DNA from: Lysobacterales bacterium CG_4_10_14_3_um_filter_64_11
GTDB taxonomy: Bacteria > Pseudomonadota > Gammaproteobacteria > Xanthomonadales > Xanthomonadaceae
Assembly (NCBI GenBank): GCA_002782905.1
Contig: PFJA01000079.1
Location: forward strand, 1-21,576
Length of the DNA: 21,576 nucleotides
Reading direction: 5' to 3'
Shown here: in pieces, positions 1 through 8,150 of the stretch
How positions within the stretch are numbered: position 1 is the stretch's first letter
Layout: each line of letters starts with the position of its first letter
Position numbers and translations under genes: made by a program
Notes under the pieces: model-generated
Told to the model about the DNA's origin: nothing
The model's input: only the letters and a program-made list of their open reading frames with translations
Database searches by the model: none

Positions 1-590
1 AGGAGGCGGTGCCAGCGGGCATGGGCGCGATGGCGGCGGTGCTGGGTGCCGACGATGCGCTGGTGGCGGAGATCTGCGCCGAGGTCAGCGCGGTGGATGT
101 GGTGGTGCCGGCGAACTTCAACTCGCCCGGGCAGATTGTGATCGGCGGCCATGCCAGCGCGGTGGATCGTGCACTGGCCGCGCTGGCCGCGCGCGGCGTG
201 CGCAAAACGGTGAAGCTGGCGGTCAGCGCGCCTTCGCACACGCCGTTGATGGCCGATGCCGCGCGACAATTGGGTGAGGTGATGGCGGCAATAGCCTGGC
301 AGCCGCCGCAGATCCCGGTGATCCAGAATGTCGACGCCGCCGTGCATCACGACCTGCCATCGATCCGCGATGCGCTGGTGCGGCAATTGGTTTTGCCGGT
401 ACGCTGGTCGCAGTGCGTGCAGACGCTGGCAGCCGGCGGCGCAACCCGGTTTGCCGAGTGTGGGCCGGGCAAGGTACTGACCGGCCTGCTGCGCCGTATC
501 GATCGCGCGCTCGACGCGCGCGGCATCGGCGAGCCCGCGGATTTGAGCAAGGCGCTGGCCGACTGGTCGGCCGCCGGTAGCGGAGAATGA
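1..590 (+). CDS. fabD: Malonyl-CoA:ACP transacylase FabD, C-terminal part (5' end outside window)
   Basis: FabD moves the malonyl group from CoA to acyl carrier protein, the entry step of type II fatty acid synthesis in the cytoplasm. The frame is open from the first base, and the first readable residues (EAVPAG, then GAMAAVLG) match the middle of FabD, so roughly the first third with the catalytic GxSxG serine lies upstream. Visible are the NFNSPGQIVIGG block, the APSHTPLM segment that holds the catalytic histidine, the IRDALVRQLVLPVRW stretch and the C-terminal ECGPGKVLTGLLRR motif. The stop overlaps an ATG in an ATGA junction with fabG. Neighbouring fabG, acpP and fabF confirm the assignment. 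Nothing in the visible part looks broken. Confidence 0.95.
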   Translation, partial: EAVPAGMGAMAAVLGADDALVAEICAEVSAVDVVVPANFNSPGQIVIGGHASAVDRALAALAARGVRKTVKLAVSAPSHTPLMADAARQLGEVMAAIAWQPPQIPVIQNVDAAVHHDLPSIRDALVRQLVLPVRWSQCVQTLAAGGATRFAECGPGKVLTGLLRRIDRALDARGIGEPADLSKALADWSAAGSGE

Positions 591-595
591 CAGCG

Positions 596-1339
596 ATGGA
601 GCAAACCCTGAACGGCCAGGTCACCCTGGTCACCGGTGCCAGCCGCGGTATCGGTGCGGCGATTGCCGATCATCTGGCGGCGCGTGGCGGTACCGTTGTC
701 GGTACCGCGACCAGCGCCGCCGGTGCGGCCGCCATCAGCGAGCGACTGGCCGCGCACGGCGGCAGCGGGCGCGTGCTCGATGTCACCGACGGTGCGGCGG
801 TCGACGCCTTGATCGACGACATCGCCAAAACGCTGGGGCCGATCACGGTGTTGGTCAACAACGCCGGCATCACCCGCGACCAGTTGCTGTTGCGAATGAA
901 GGACGAGGATTGGTCCGCGATCATCGACACCAATCTGAGCAGCGTGTTTCGCACCAGCAAGGCGGTGCTGCGCGGCATGATGAAAGCGCGGCAGGGCCGC
1001 ATCATCAATATCGCCTCGGTGATCGGCCTGACCGGCAATGCCGGCCAATCGAACTACGCGGCGGCCAAGGCCGGCATCATCGGCTTCAGCAAATCGCTGG
1101 CGCGCGAGGTCGGCAGCCGTGGCGTCACGGTCAACGTGGTCGCGCCGGGGTTCATCGATACCGACATGACCCGCGCCCTGCCCGAGGCTCAGCGCGCCGC
1201 GTTGCTGGAGCAGATTGCCCTTGGCCGGCTCGGCGGCGCCGACGATATTGCGCGTGCGGTCGGCTTTCTGGCCGGGCCCGACGCGGCCTACATCACCGGC
1301 GAGACGATTCATGTGAATGGCGGCATGTACATGGCATAA
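596..1339 (+). CDS. fabG: 3-oxoacyl-[ACP] reductase FabG
   Basis: FabG reduces 3-oxoacyl-ACP to 3-hydroxyacyl-ACP with NADPH in the fatty acid elongation cycle. It is a short-chain dehydrogenase of 247 residues, the usual size. The N-terminal TGASRGIG glycine motif binds NADPH, NNAG follows strand 4, and the catalytic set is Ser141, Tyr154 and Lys158 (NYAAAKAG), a constant +3 offset from E. coli FabG. The C-terminus (ITGETIHVNGGMYM) is typical. An ATG at 587 overlaps the fabD stop, but ATG 596 was chosen because GGAGA at 582-586 lies 9 bases before it and is too close to 587. The use of 587 (three more residues) cannot be excluded. Confidence 0.96.
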   Translation: MEQTLNGQVTLVTGASRGIGAAIADHLAARGGTVVGTATSAAGAAAISERLAAHGGSGRVLDVTDGAAVDALIDDIAKTLGPITVLVNNAGITRDQLLLRMKDEDWSAIIDTNLSSVFRTSKAVLRGMMKARQGRIINIASVIGLTGNAGQSNYAAAKAGIIGFSKSLAREVGSRGVTVNVVAPGFIDTDMTRALPEAQRAALLEQIALGRLGGADDIARAVGFLAGPDAAYITGETIHVNGGMYMA

Positions 1340-1417
1340 GTGTTTGGTTTCATGCAGTTGCGGTAAAAACAGGGGGTTGGTTGCCGCTGGCGCGCAACCG
1401 ACGTGGCCGTGAAGGTC

Positions 1418-1445
1418 TTGTGGACTTGCGGCTATCCACTACAAT
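1418..1445 (+). promoter_or_regulatory. Candidate sigma-70 promoter of acpP
   Basis: TTGTGG at 1418-1423 and TACAAT at 1440-1445 are separated by 16 bp, giving a plausible -35/-10 pair about 45 bp ahead of the acpP start. It lies in the 150-bp gap between fabG and acpP, the largest gap in the fatty acid cluster. The -10 is strong (5 of 6), the -35 weak (TTG only). A private promoter would fit the very high ACP demand known in bacteria; that link is inference. Confidence 0.45.
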
Positions 1446-1489
1446 GCGCCGAGAATCATTGCACCCTTTCCGGGAGGTCGAGAGTACCC

Positions 1490-1729
1490 ATGAGCACCAT
1501 TCAAGAGCGCGTCAAGAAAATCGTCGTCGAGCAGCTCGGCGTGAAAGAAGAAGAAGTTACCGCCAATGCGTCGTTTGTCGACGACCTGGGTGCCGACTCG
1601 CTGGATACCGTTGAGCTGGTGATGGCGCTCGAAGAGGAGTTCGAGTGCGAGATTCCCGACGAGGAAGCCGAGAAGATCACCAGCGTGCAGCAGGCGATCG
1701 ATTACGTAACGGCACACGTCAAGAGCTGA
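1490..1729 (+). CDS. acpP: Acyl carrier protein AcpP
   Basis: AcpP is the 79-residue carrier that holds growing acyl chains as thioesters on a phosphopantetheine arm. The attachment site is Ser37 in GADSLD, followed by the acidic recognition helix (TVELVMALEEEFECEIPDEE) that partner enzymes bind. Length and composition (small, strongly acidic) are exactly those of the family. ATG 1490 is chosen because the protein begins with the conserved MSTIQERVKK; a GGGAGG at 1472-1477 lies a rather long 12 bases upstream. The open frame extends further 5' but that part has no ACP similarity. A promoter candidate precedes the gene and a terminator-like hairpin follows it, so acpP may be made in excess of its neighbours. 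Confidence 0.98.
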   Translation: MSTIQERVKKIVVEQLGVKEEEVTANASFVDDLGADSLDTVELVMALEEEFECEIPDEEAEKITSVQQAIDYVTAHVKS

Positions 1730-1748
1730 TTCGCTCGCAAGGGTGATG

Positions 1749-1780
1749 ACGGGGCCGCCTGGGTGCGGCCCCGTGCGTTT
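1749..1780 (+). terminator. Terminator-like hairpin between acpP and fabF
   Basis: ACGGGGCCGC at 1749-1758 pairs perfectly with GCGGCCCCGT at 1765-1774 around a 6-base loop (CTGGGT). The 10-bp G+C-rich stem is followed by GCGTTTA, only a short T run, so termination is probably partial. It lies 20 bases after the acpP stop, where it could uncouple acpP from fabF transcription. Confidence 0.6.
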
Positions 1781-1873
1781 ATACGGGCACGGCCGCGCGA
1801 TCGGTTTGCATCGCGTGGCAATGGTCGATGGCTGCGCGGTTTTGGCCGCGTTTGGATAGCAGAGGGCTTGCAG

Positions 1874-3112
1874 ATGGCGAAGCGTCGCGTCGTGATTACC
1901 GGCATGGGCATCGTGTCCCCGGTCGGCAACGATCTGGCCGCGGCCTGGGACAGCATCGTCAATGGCCGTTCGGGCATCGGCCCGATCACCACCTTTGATG
2001 CCTCGGCATTCGCCACCCGCATCGCCGGTGAAGTGCATGATTTCGATCCCGGGGCCTGGATGCCGGCCAAAGACTGCAAGAAGATGGACCCGTTCATCCA
2101 TTACGGGGTGGCGGCGTCTTCGATGGCAATCGCTGATGCCGGCCTGGAAATTACCGAAGCCAATGCCGAGCGGATCGGCGCCCTGATCGGTTCGGGTATC
2201 GGTGGCCTGGTCGGCATCGAAGAACAGACCGCGCGCTATCTGCAAGGCGGGGTGCGCAAGATTTCACCGTTCTATGTGCCCAGTACCATCATCAACATGC
2301 TGCCCGGCCAGGTGAGCATCCTCAATGGCCTGAAAGGCCCGAATTTTTCCGCAGTGTCGGCCTGTGCCACCGCCAACCATTGCATCGGCCTGGCGATGCG
2401 CCTGATCCAGTATGGCGATGCCGATGTGATGCTCGCTGGTGGCGCCGAGCGCGGATCATCGGCAACCGCCATCGGCGGTTTTTGCGCGATGAAGGCGATG
2501 TCGACCCGCAATGATGAGCCGACCCGTGCCTCGCGGCCCTGGGATCGTGATCGTGACGGCTTCGTGTTCAGCGATGGCGCCGGGGTGCTGGTGCTGGAAG
2601 AGTACGAGTTTGCTCGCGCCCGCGGTGCGCGCATTTATTGCGAGTTGCTGGGCATGGGTTCCAGCTCCGATGCCTGGCACATGACCGCACCCAGCGAGAA
2701 CGGCGAGGGCCCGGCGCGCTGCATGAGTGCCGCGATCAAGGACGCCGGTATCGCGCCCGACCGGGTCGAGTACGTCAACGCCCACGGCACCTCGACGCCG
2801 CTCGGCGATCTCGCCGAAACGCTGTCGCTGAAGCGCACCTTGGGCGACCATGCCTACAAGACCATGGTCAGCTCAACCAAATCGATGACCGGGCATCTGT
2901 TGGGTGCGGCGGGTGGCGTGGAAGCCATTTTTTCAGTGTTGGCGCTGCATCATGGCGTGATTCCGCCGACCATCAATCTGGACAACCCCGGCGAGGGTTG
3001 CGATCTGGACTACGTGCCCAATACCGCGCGCGACAAGCGCGTGGAAATTGCCTTGTCCAACGGCTTTGGTTTTGGCGGCACCAATTGCAGTCTGGTATTC
3101 GGCCGGATGTGA
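1874..3112 (+). CDS. fabF: Beta-ketoacyl-ACP synthase II FabF
   Basis: FabF condenses malonyl-ACP with acyl-ACP to lengthen fatty acids and is needed for temperature-adjusted unsaturated chains. The 412-residue protein has the thiolase fold and the full Cys-His-His triad: Cys164 in SACATANHCIG, His304 in NAHGTSTPLGD and His341 in KSMTGHLLGAAGG. The C-terminal NGFGFGGTNCSLVF block is also present. ATG 1874 was chosen because MAKRRVVITGMGIVSP is the standard FabF N-terminus and AGAGGG at 1861-1866 sits 7 bases upstream; the frame is open further upstream but without similarity. It follows acpP across a hairpin and is 21 bases ahead of pabB. FabB-like alternatives are less likely given the gene order. 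Confidence 0.96.
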   Translation: MAKRRVVITGMGIVSPVGNDLAAAWDSIVNGRSGIGPITTFDASAFATRIAGEVHDFDPGAWMPAKDCKKMDPFIHYGVAASSMAIADAGLEITEANAERIGALIGSGIGGLVGIEEQTARYLQGGVRKISPFYVPSTIINMLPGQVSILNGLKGPNFSAVSACATANHCIGLAMRLIQYGDADVMLAGGAERGSSATAIGGFCAMKAMSTRNDEPTRASRPWDRDRDGFVFSDGAGVLVLEEYEFARARGARIYCELLGMGSSSDAWHMTAPSENGEGPARCMSAAIKDAGIAPDRVEYVNAHGTSTPLGDLAETLSLKRTLGDHAYKTMVSSTKSMTGHLLGAAGGVEAIFSVLALHHGVIPPTINLDNPGEGCDLDYVPNTARDKRVEIALSNGFGFGGTNCSLVFGRM

Positions 3113-3133
3113 GGTTCCCGTGAGCGTTCTGCC

Positions 3134-4528
3134 ATGGTGGCGCTGACGCCGGTTGCGCTGCCCGCAGACACCGATCTGCTGGCCTTGCATCGCACCTGGC
3201 CGCAGCGCTATCCGATGTTGCTCGAAAGCGCGGCCAGCGGCGGCAAGCAGACGTGTTGGGACATCCTGCATGTTCACGATGGCGGCGGCATTGTGCTCGA
3301 TCACCAACGTCACTTGCGTACGCTTGCCGGCGATGCCCTGGCTGGCGGTTTTTTCGCGGCGCTGGATGCCCAGTGGCGCGCGGCGGTGCCGCTGCCGGCC
3401 GCTGCCGAACTGCCGTTTCGCGGTGGCTGGGCGTTGTATCTGGGCTATGAGCTGGCAGCCGAAGTGGAACCGGTGCTGCGTCTGCCGGCAGCGCGCCAAC
3501 ACGGCCCGATTGCGTTGGCCCTGCGCTGCCCTGCGGCGGTGTTGCGTGATCGCTCCAGCGGCGCGGTGTGGGCGGTAGCCGAACCGGGCCGCGAGGCATT
3601 GCTGGCCCGGATCGCTGCCGATGTAAACACGTGTGCGAGCCAGCCCGTGCGCAGAACTCCGGCGTTGGCGATGCCGCAATTGCGTGAAGATTCGCCGCAG
3701 CGCTTTCTCGATGGGGTGGCGCGGGTGCATGAATACCTGCGCGCCGGTGATGTGTTTCAGGTCAACCTGTCGCGCGCCTGGCAGGCGCAATTTCCGACTG
3801 TGGTCGATGCTGCAACGCTCTATGCAGCGCTGCGTTCGGCCAACCCGGCGCCCTACGCCGGGCTGCTGGTGGCCGGCGACGGGGCCGGCTGTGCCGCCAG
3901 TGGTGGTGCTTGGGCGTTGATCAGCTCATCGCCCGAGCGGCTGGTGTCGGTGCGTGGCCGCAACGTACAGACCCGCCCGATCGCCGGGACTCGTCCGCGC
4001 GTGGCTGGCGAAGACGATGCGGCCAAGGTGCGTGAGTTGATCGGTCATCCCAAGGAACGCGCCGAGCATGTCATGCTGATCGATCTGGAGCGCAACGACC
4101 TGGGCCGGGTGTGCATGCCAGGCAGCGTGCATGTCGACGAGATCATGGCGATCGAGAGTTATCCGCACGTGCATCACATCGTGTCCAACGTCAGCGGCAC
4201 GTTGCGCAGCGGCATCAGTCCGGGCGAGGTGATCCGTGCGCTGTTCCCGGGTGGCACCATCACCGGCTGCCCAAAAGTGCGCTGCATGCAGATCATTGCC
4301 GAGCTTGAAGGCGAGGGCCGTGGTGCCTACACCGGCGCGATGGGTTACCTCGATCGCAGTGGCGACATGGATCTGAACATCCTGATCCGCAGCGCCTGGC
4401 TGCGTGGCGACACCCTGCATTTTCGCGCCGGCGCCGGGCTGGTGGCGGATTCCGATGCCGAAGCGGAATTGGCCGAGACCCGCGCCAAGGCGCGCGGCCT
4501 GTTGCGGGCATGGGGGATGGACGGATGA
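3134..4528 (+). CDS. pabB: Aminodeoxychorismate synthase component I (PabB/TrpE family)
   Basis: This 464-residue protein belongs to the chorismate-binding family. With a glutamine amidotransferase partner (PabA, not in this window) PabB turns chorismate into 4-amino-4-deoxychorismate for folate. Recognisable blocks in order are GDVFQVNLSR, SSSPERLVS, RPIAGTRPR, ERAEHVMLIDLERNDLGRVC, HHIVSNVSGTLR, FPGGTITGCPKVR and YTGAMGYLD. The position of the E. coli PabB lysine nucleophile (PIKGT) is Ala284 here, as in TrpE. The PabB call therefore leans on context: pabC overlaps its stop by 4 bases (ATGA), and no trp gene is nearby. Anthranilate synthase component I is the alternative. The start is the first ATG after fabF; no strong ribosome binding site is seen. 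Confidence 0.82.
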   Translation: MVALTPVALPADTDLLALHRTWPQRYPMLLESAASGGKQTCWDILHVHDGGGIVLDHQRHLRTLAGDALAGGFFAALDAQWRAAVPLPAAAELPFRGGWALYLGYELAAEVEPVLRLPAARQHGPIALALRCPAAVLRDRSSGAVWAVAEPGREALLARIAADVNTCASQPVRRTPALAMPQLREDSPQRFLDGVARVHEYLRAGDVFQVNLSRAWQAQFPTVVDAATLYAALRSANPAPYAGLLVAGDGAGCAASGGAWALISSSPERLVSVRGRNVQTRPIAGTRPRVAGEDDAAKVRELIGHPKERAEHVMLIDLERNDLGRVCMPGSVHVDEIMAIESYPHVHHIVSNVSGTLRSGISPGEVIRALFPGGTITGCPKVRCMQIIAELEGEGRGAYTGAMGYLDRSGDMDLNILIRSAWLRGDTLHFRAGAGLVADSDAEAELAETRAKARGLLRAWGMDG

Positions 4529-5334
4529 GCGTGGCGATCGTGCTGGCCGAGCAGGCATCGGTTCGCGCCGACGATCGTGGCCTGAACTACGGCGATGGTG
4601 TGTTCGAGACGCTGCGCATCCACGCCGGCCGGCCGCTGTGGTGGGATGCGCATTGGCAGCGGCTGCGGCGCGGTGCGGCGGTGCTGGCAATCGAGATGCC
4701 GGAACACGATGCCGTGGTGCACGCCTGCGCCGCGTTACTGGCGCCGGCGGCTGACGGGGTGCTCAAACTGCTGCTCACGCGCGGTGGCGGTGGTCGCGGT
4801 TACGCGCCGCCCGAACCGGCACAGCCGCAACTGCTGATTTCGCGTCATGCCCTGCCGCCGCCGTGGCCGGCTGCCGGCGGCCGCGTGCGCTGGTCGCAGT
4901 TGCGCCTGGGCATCCAGCCGCTGCTGGCCGGCATCAAGCACTGCAACCGACTGGAACAGGTCCTTGCACGCCGTGAGTGGAGCGATCCGGACATCCACGA
5001 GTCGTTGCTGTGCGATGCGCTGGGCGCGCCGACCTGTGCCGTCAGCGGCAACCTGTTTGTGTTGCGCGATGGGGTGTGGCTGACGCCATTGCTCGATCGT
5101 GCCGGTGTCGCCGGCCTCTGCCGGCAATGGCTGTTGGCGCAGGGCATAGGCCACGAGCAACGCCTGTGCGTAGCCGATGTCGAGCAGGCCGACGCGGTTT
5201 TCCTGTGCAACGCAGTGCGCGGTATCCTGCCGGTATGTGCCGTGGGCGAGCGGCAGATGGCATTGCCACCGCAACTGCAGGTGGTGATGCAGGCGCTGGC
5301 CGCGGCCGAACCGGCGTTTGCGCGCACGAGGTAG
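4525..5334 (+). CDS. pabC: Aminodeoxychorismate lyase PabC
   Basis: PabC splits 4-amino-4-deoxychorismate into p-aminobenzoate and pyruvate, completing the pair with pabB. The 269-residue protein is a fold-type IV PLP enzyme. Seen are the N-terminal DRGLNYGDGVFETLR motif, the PLP lysine Lys138 in GIKHCNRLEQ, and the AVSGNLFV phosphate-binding region. ATG 4525 overlaps the pabB stop (ATGA) and has a GGGGGA 8 bases upstream; an in-frame ATG at 4510 would add five residues but lacks the conserved context. Branched-chain or D-amino-acid aminotransferases share the fold, but the size and the neighbour point to PabC. mltG begins 5 bases after its stop. Confidence 0.9.
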   Translation: MSVAIVLAEQASVRADDRGLNYGDGVFETLRIHAGRPLWWDAHWQRLRRGAAVLAIEMPEHDAVVHACAALLAPAADGVLKLLLTRGGGGRGYAPPEPAQPQLLISRHALPPPWPAAGGRVRWSQLRLGIQPLLAGIKHCNRLEQVLARREWSDPDIHESLLCDALGAPTCAVSGNLFVLRDGVWLTPLLDRAGVAGLCRQWLLAQGIGHEQRLCVADVEQADAVFLCNAVRGILPVCAVGERQMALPPQLQVVMQALAAAEPAFARTR

Positions 5335-5339
5335 CAATA

Positions 5340-6386
5340 ATGGCCAAGGCAAAACACAAGACGCGTGGCATCGCATGGCGCGTGCTGCTGCTGATACTGG
5401 CGCTGGGGCTGGCGGCTTCGGTGCTGCTGGTTACTGATCTGTGGCGACAGTATCAGGTGTTCGTCGATCAGCCACTGACATCGGCGCAAAACGAGCGCGT
5501 GTTGGAGGTCAAACCGGGCGACAGTTTCACCCGCGTGCTGCGGCGCATGCGCACGATCGGCATCGATCAAGGCCACGACTGGCAATGGCGGGCGCTCGCA
5601 TTTCAGCTCAAGGTGCTGGAGCGGCTGCAAGTGGGCGAATACAGCGTCGGCCACGGCATCAGCCCACGGCAGTTGCTGCGCAAGCTCGAAGCGGGCCGCG
5701 TCATCGAGTACCGCTTTACCGCTGTTGAGGGCTGGTCGATGCGCGAATTGCGTGCCGCTCTGGCATTGCACGATGCGCTGGAGCAAACCCTCGGCGAGAT
5801 GGACGATGCCGCACTGATGGCGGCGCTGGATCGGCCGGGCGTTCATCCCGAGGGGCGGTTTCTGCCGGAGACGTATCACTACACGCGTGGCGTGCGCGAC
5901 ATCGACTTGCTCAAGCGCGCGGCCCTGGCGATGGATGTCGCACTCGGTGCGGCCTGGGCCGGGCGCGACGATGACTTGCCGCTGCAAACGCCAGAGCAAG
6001 CGCTGGTGCTGGCATCGATCGTGGAGAAGGAAACCGGCCGCGCCAGCGAACGCGCACAGATTGCCGGCGTGTTCATCCGCCGCTTGCGCATGGGCATGCG
6101 CCTGCAAACCGACCCGACCGTGATCTACGGCCTGGGCGCGGGTTTTGACGGCAACCTGCGCCGCCGCGATCTGCAAACCGATACGCCGTACAACACCTAT
6201 ACGCGGGCTGGCCTGCCGCCGACACCGATTGCCATGCCGGGCCGCGATGCGTTGCTGGCGGCGGTGCACCCCGCGGCCGGCAACAGCCTGTATTTCGTTG
6301 CCCGCGGCGATGGCAGCCACCATTTTTCCGCCACCCTGAGCGAGCACAATCGCGCGGTGGCGAAATACCAGTTGAGGCGTCGATGA
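5340..6386 (+). CDS. mltG: Endolytic murein transglycosylase MltG (YceG family)
   Basis: MltG cuts nascent peptidoglycan strands within the chain at the periplasmic face of the inner membrane and is thought to set glycan length. The 348-residue protein begins with a basic stretch (MAKAKHKTR) and a single membrane segment at about residues 12-32, giving an N-in, C-out anchor. A LysM-like region at about 50-110 (VKPGDSFTRVLRRMR) precedes the YceG catalytic domain. Glu229 in ASIVEKETGRASER matches the catalytic glutamate. RLQTDPTVIYG, YNTYTRAGLPPTPIAMPG and YFVARGDGSHHF are the family signatures. ATG 5340 follows pabC after 5 bases. The gene ends in an ATGA overlap with tmk, the common pabC-mltG-tmk-holB order. 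Confidence 0.94.
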   Translation: MAKAKHKTRGIAWRVLLLILALGLAASVLLVTDLWRQYQVFVDQPLTSAQNERVLEVKPGDSFTRVLRRMRTIGIDQGHDWQWRALAFQLKVLERLQVGEYSVGHGISPRQLLRKLEAGRVIEYRFTAVEGWSMRELRAALALHDALEQTLGEMDDAALMAALDRPGVHPEGRFLPETYHYTRGVRDIDLLKRAALAMDVALGAAWAGRDDDLPLQTPEQALVLASIVEKETGRASERAQIAGVFIRRLRMGMRLQTDPTVIYGLGAGFDGNLRRRDLQTDTPYNTYTRAGLPPTPIAMPGRDALLAAVHPAAGNSLYFVARGDGSHHFSATLSEHNRAVAKYQLRRR

Positions 6387-7012
6387 GCGGAAAACTGATC
6401 AGCATCGAAGGCGGCGAAGGCGCCGGTAAATCCACCGTCATCGCCACCATCGTCGCCGTGTTGGAACAGCGCGGGCTGCGGGTGCAGACCGCGCGCGAAC
6501 CGGGCGGCACCGCATTGGGCGAGGCGGTACGCGAGCTGGTGCTCGGCCCGGTGCAGCACAGCATCAGCGCCGAGGCGGAGTTGCTGCTGATGTTCGCCGC
6601 CCGCGCGCAACTGGTCCGCGAGCGGGTATTGCCGGCACTGGCGGCCGGCGATTGGGTGGTATCGGATCGCTTCACCGATGCCAGCTTCGCCTATCAGGGT
6701 GGTGGCCGTGGCGTCGACAGCGCCTGCATCGCCGAACTGGAGCGATGGGTGGTCGGGTTCAAACCGGATATCACTTTTTTGCTCGATGTCTGCGTCGATA
6801 TCGGCATGCAGCGCGCGCGCGGCCGTGGCGGCGCGCTGGACCGCATCGAAAGCGAGGCGAGCAGTTTCTTCGAGCGGGCGCGGGTGTGCTACCGCCAGCG
6901 TGCGGCGGCCGAGCCGGCGCGCTATCGCGTGATCGATGCCGGGCAACCGGTCGCAGTGGTGGTCGATGCGGTGCAGCAGGCCTTGCAGGCATGGCTGGAC
7001 GCGCAGACATGA
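6383..7012 (+). CDS. tmk: Thymidylate kinase Tmk
   Basis: Tmk phosphorylates dTMP to dTDP with ATP, an essential step in dTTP supply. The protein has 209 residues, normal for the family. The P-loop is EGGEGAGKST at about residues 7-16, followed by the AREPGGT substrate segment, the DRFTDASFAYQGGGR motif that contacts dTMP, and an arginine-rich LID (RARGRGGALDRIE). The start overlaps the mltG stop and its stop overlaps the holB start, both as ATGA, so translation of the three genes is probably coupled. No unusual feature is seen. Confidence 0.96.
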   Translation: MSGKLISIEGGEGAGKSTVIATIVAVLEQRGLRVQTAREPGGTALGEAVRELVLGPVQHSISAEAELLLMFAARAQLVRERVLPALAAGDWVVSDRFTDASFAYQGGGRGVDSACIAELERWVVGFKPDITFLLDVCVDIGMQRARGRGGALDRIESEASSFFERARVCYRQRAAAEPARYRVIDAGQPVAVVVDAVQQALQAWLDAQT

Positions 7013-8064
7013 GCGCGTCCATGCCCACCTGGCAGTCGCAACCGTTGCAGCGCGCGCTGAGCGCGCTTGCGCAGGGCAAGCTCGGCCATGCCACGCTGAT
7101 CACCGGTCCCGAGCATCTGGGCCAGGCGGTGCTGGCACGGGCGTTGGCGCAACGGCTGCTGTGCAGCGTTGCTGACGGTGCCGCGCCGGCCTGCGGCGCA
7201 TGCCGTGCCTGCATGCAGACGTGCGAGCTTGCGCAGCGCCCATCGTGCAGCAATGCCAAGGGTAACGAACCGGCGTGTGGCCAATGCCGGGGTTGCGTCG
7301 ATGCGCGCGCCAGCCGTCATGCCGACCTGCGGATCGTCACTCTGGAGATCAACGAAAAAACCGAAAAGCTGCGCGGCGAAATTACCATCGAGCAGATCCG
7401 CAAGCTGTCCGAGTGGCTGGCGCTGACATCGCAGCAGGGCGGTGCGCAGGTGGTCATCATCGAAGCGGCCGATCTGCTCAGCCGCAATGCCGCCAATGCC
7501 TTGCTCAAGACGCTGGAAGAGCCATCACCGGGGCGTTATGTGTTTCTCGCCACGTCGCGGCCGCAGCGGCTGCCGGCAACCATCCGCAGCCGCTGTCAGA
7601 ACATCGCGTTGCGGTTGCCGGAGCGCGCGGCAGCACTCGACTGGCTGATCGCGCACGGCCATGACCGCGAGCAGGCCGCGCTGGCACTGACCGCTGCGCG
7701 TGGCAATCCCGGCGTTGCCGATCGCTGGTTGGGCGATGGCACGCTGGCAACCCGCAAGGCGGTACACAGCGAGTTGACGGCGGTTGCCCAAGGCAGCATG
7801 GGCGCGCTGGCGTTGGCGGAGCGGTGGGCCAAGGACGAGCCGTTGCCACTGCGGCTGGCGCTGGCTGCCGACTTTGCCGCACTGCTCAGTGCCCGGCTCG
7901 CTACTGGTGAAGCATTGCCGACGCCGGCGCCGGATCGGCAACGGCTGGCGCTGTGGTTCGATCAGACCAACGCCTGCCGCGAGTTGCTCAGCACCACGGT
8001 ACGCAGCGATCTGGCGCTGGTGCCGCTGCTGGTGGCATGGCGCGCGGTGTTTGCGCAGGGGTGA
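7009..8064 (+). CDS. holB: DNA polymerase III subunit delta' HolB with a duplicated zinc module
   Basis: HolB is the delta-prime subunit of the clamp loader that places the beta clamp on DNA. The 351-residue protein has the AAA+ fold without a working P-loop, as is normal for delta-prime. The zinc module of HolB (C-x9-C-x2-C-x2-C) appears twice, at residues 46-68 and 74-96, each copy starting LAQR and ending CGxCRxC. Downstream are the sensor-type segments QVVIIEAADLLSRNAANALLKTLEEP and LPATIRSRCQ, which hold the expected DnaX-partner features. The start ATG overlaps the tmk stop; ATG 7021 four codons later is an alternative. It is the last gene of the plus-strand run; no pilZ or tatD follows, unlike in Pseudomonas. 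Confidence 0.93.
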   Translation: MSASMPTWQSQPLQRALSALAQGKLGHATLITGPEHLGQAVLARALAQRLLCSVADGAAPACGACRACMQTCELAQRPSCSNAKGNEPACGQCRGCVDARASRHADLRIVTLEINEKTEKLRGEITIEQIRKLSEWLALTSQQGGAQVVIIEAADLLSRNAANALLKTLEEPSPGRYVFLATSRPQRLPATIRSRCQNIALRLPERAAALDWLIAHGHDREQAALALTAARGNPGVADRWLGDGTLATRKAVHSELTAVAQGSMGALALAERWAKDEPLPLRLALAADFAALLSARLATGEALPTPAPDRQRLALWFDQTNACRELLSTTVRSDLALVPLLVAWRAVFAQG

Positions 8065-8150
8065 TCGGGGCTTGGGACTCAAGGCTCAGGACCACGGGAC
8101 TCGGCGATTGATGGGTTTCGCTGCGCACTTTCCATCCTACGGACTCGGGA

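Noticed and set aside
4845..6347. Minus-strand frame of 500 codons
   Set aside because: It is antisense to pabC and mltG, both well supported; no domain could be recognised in it.
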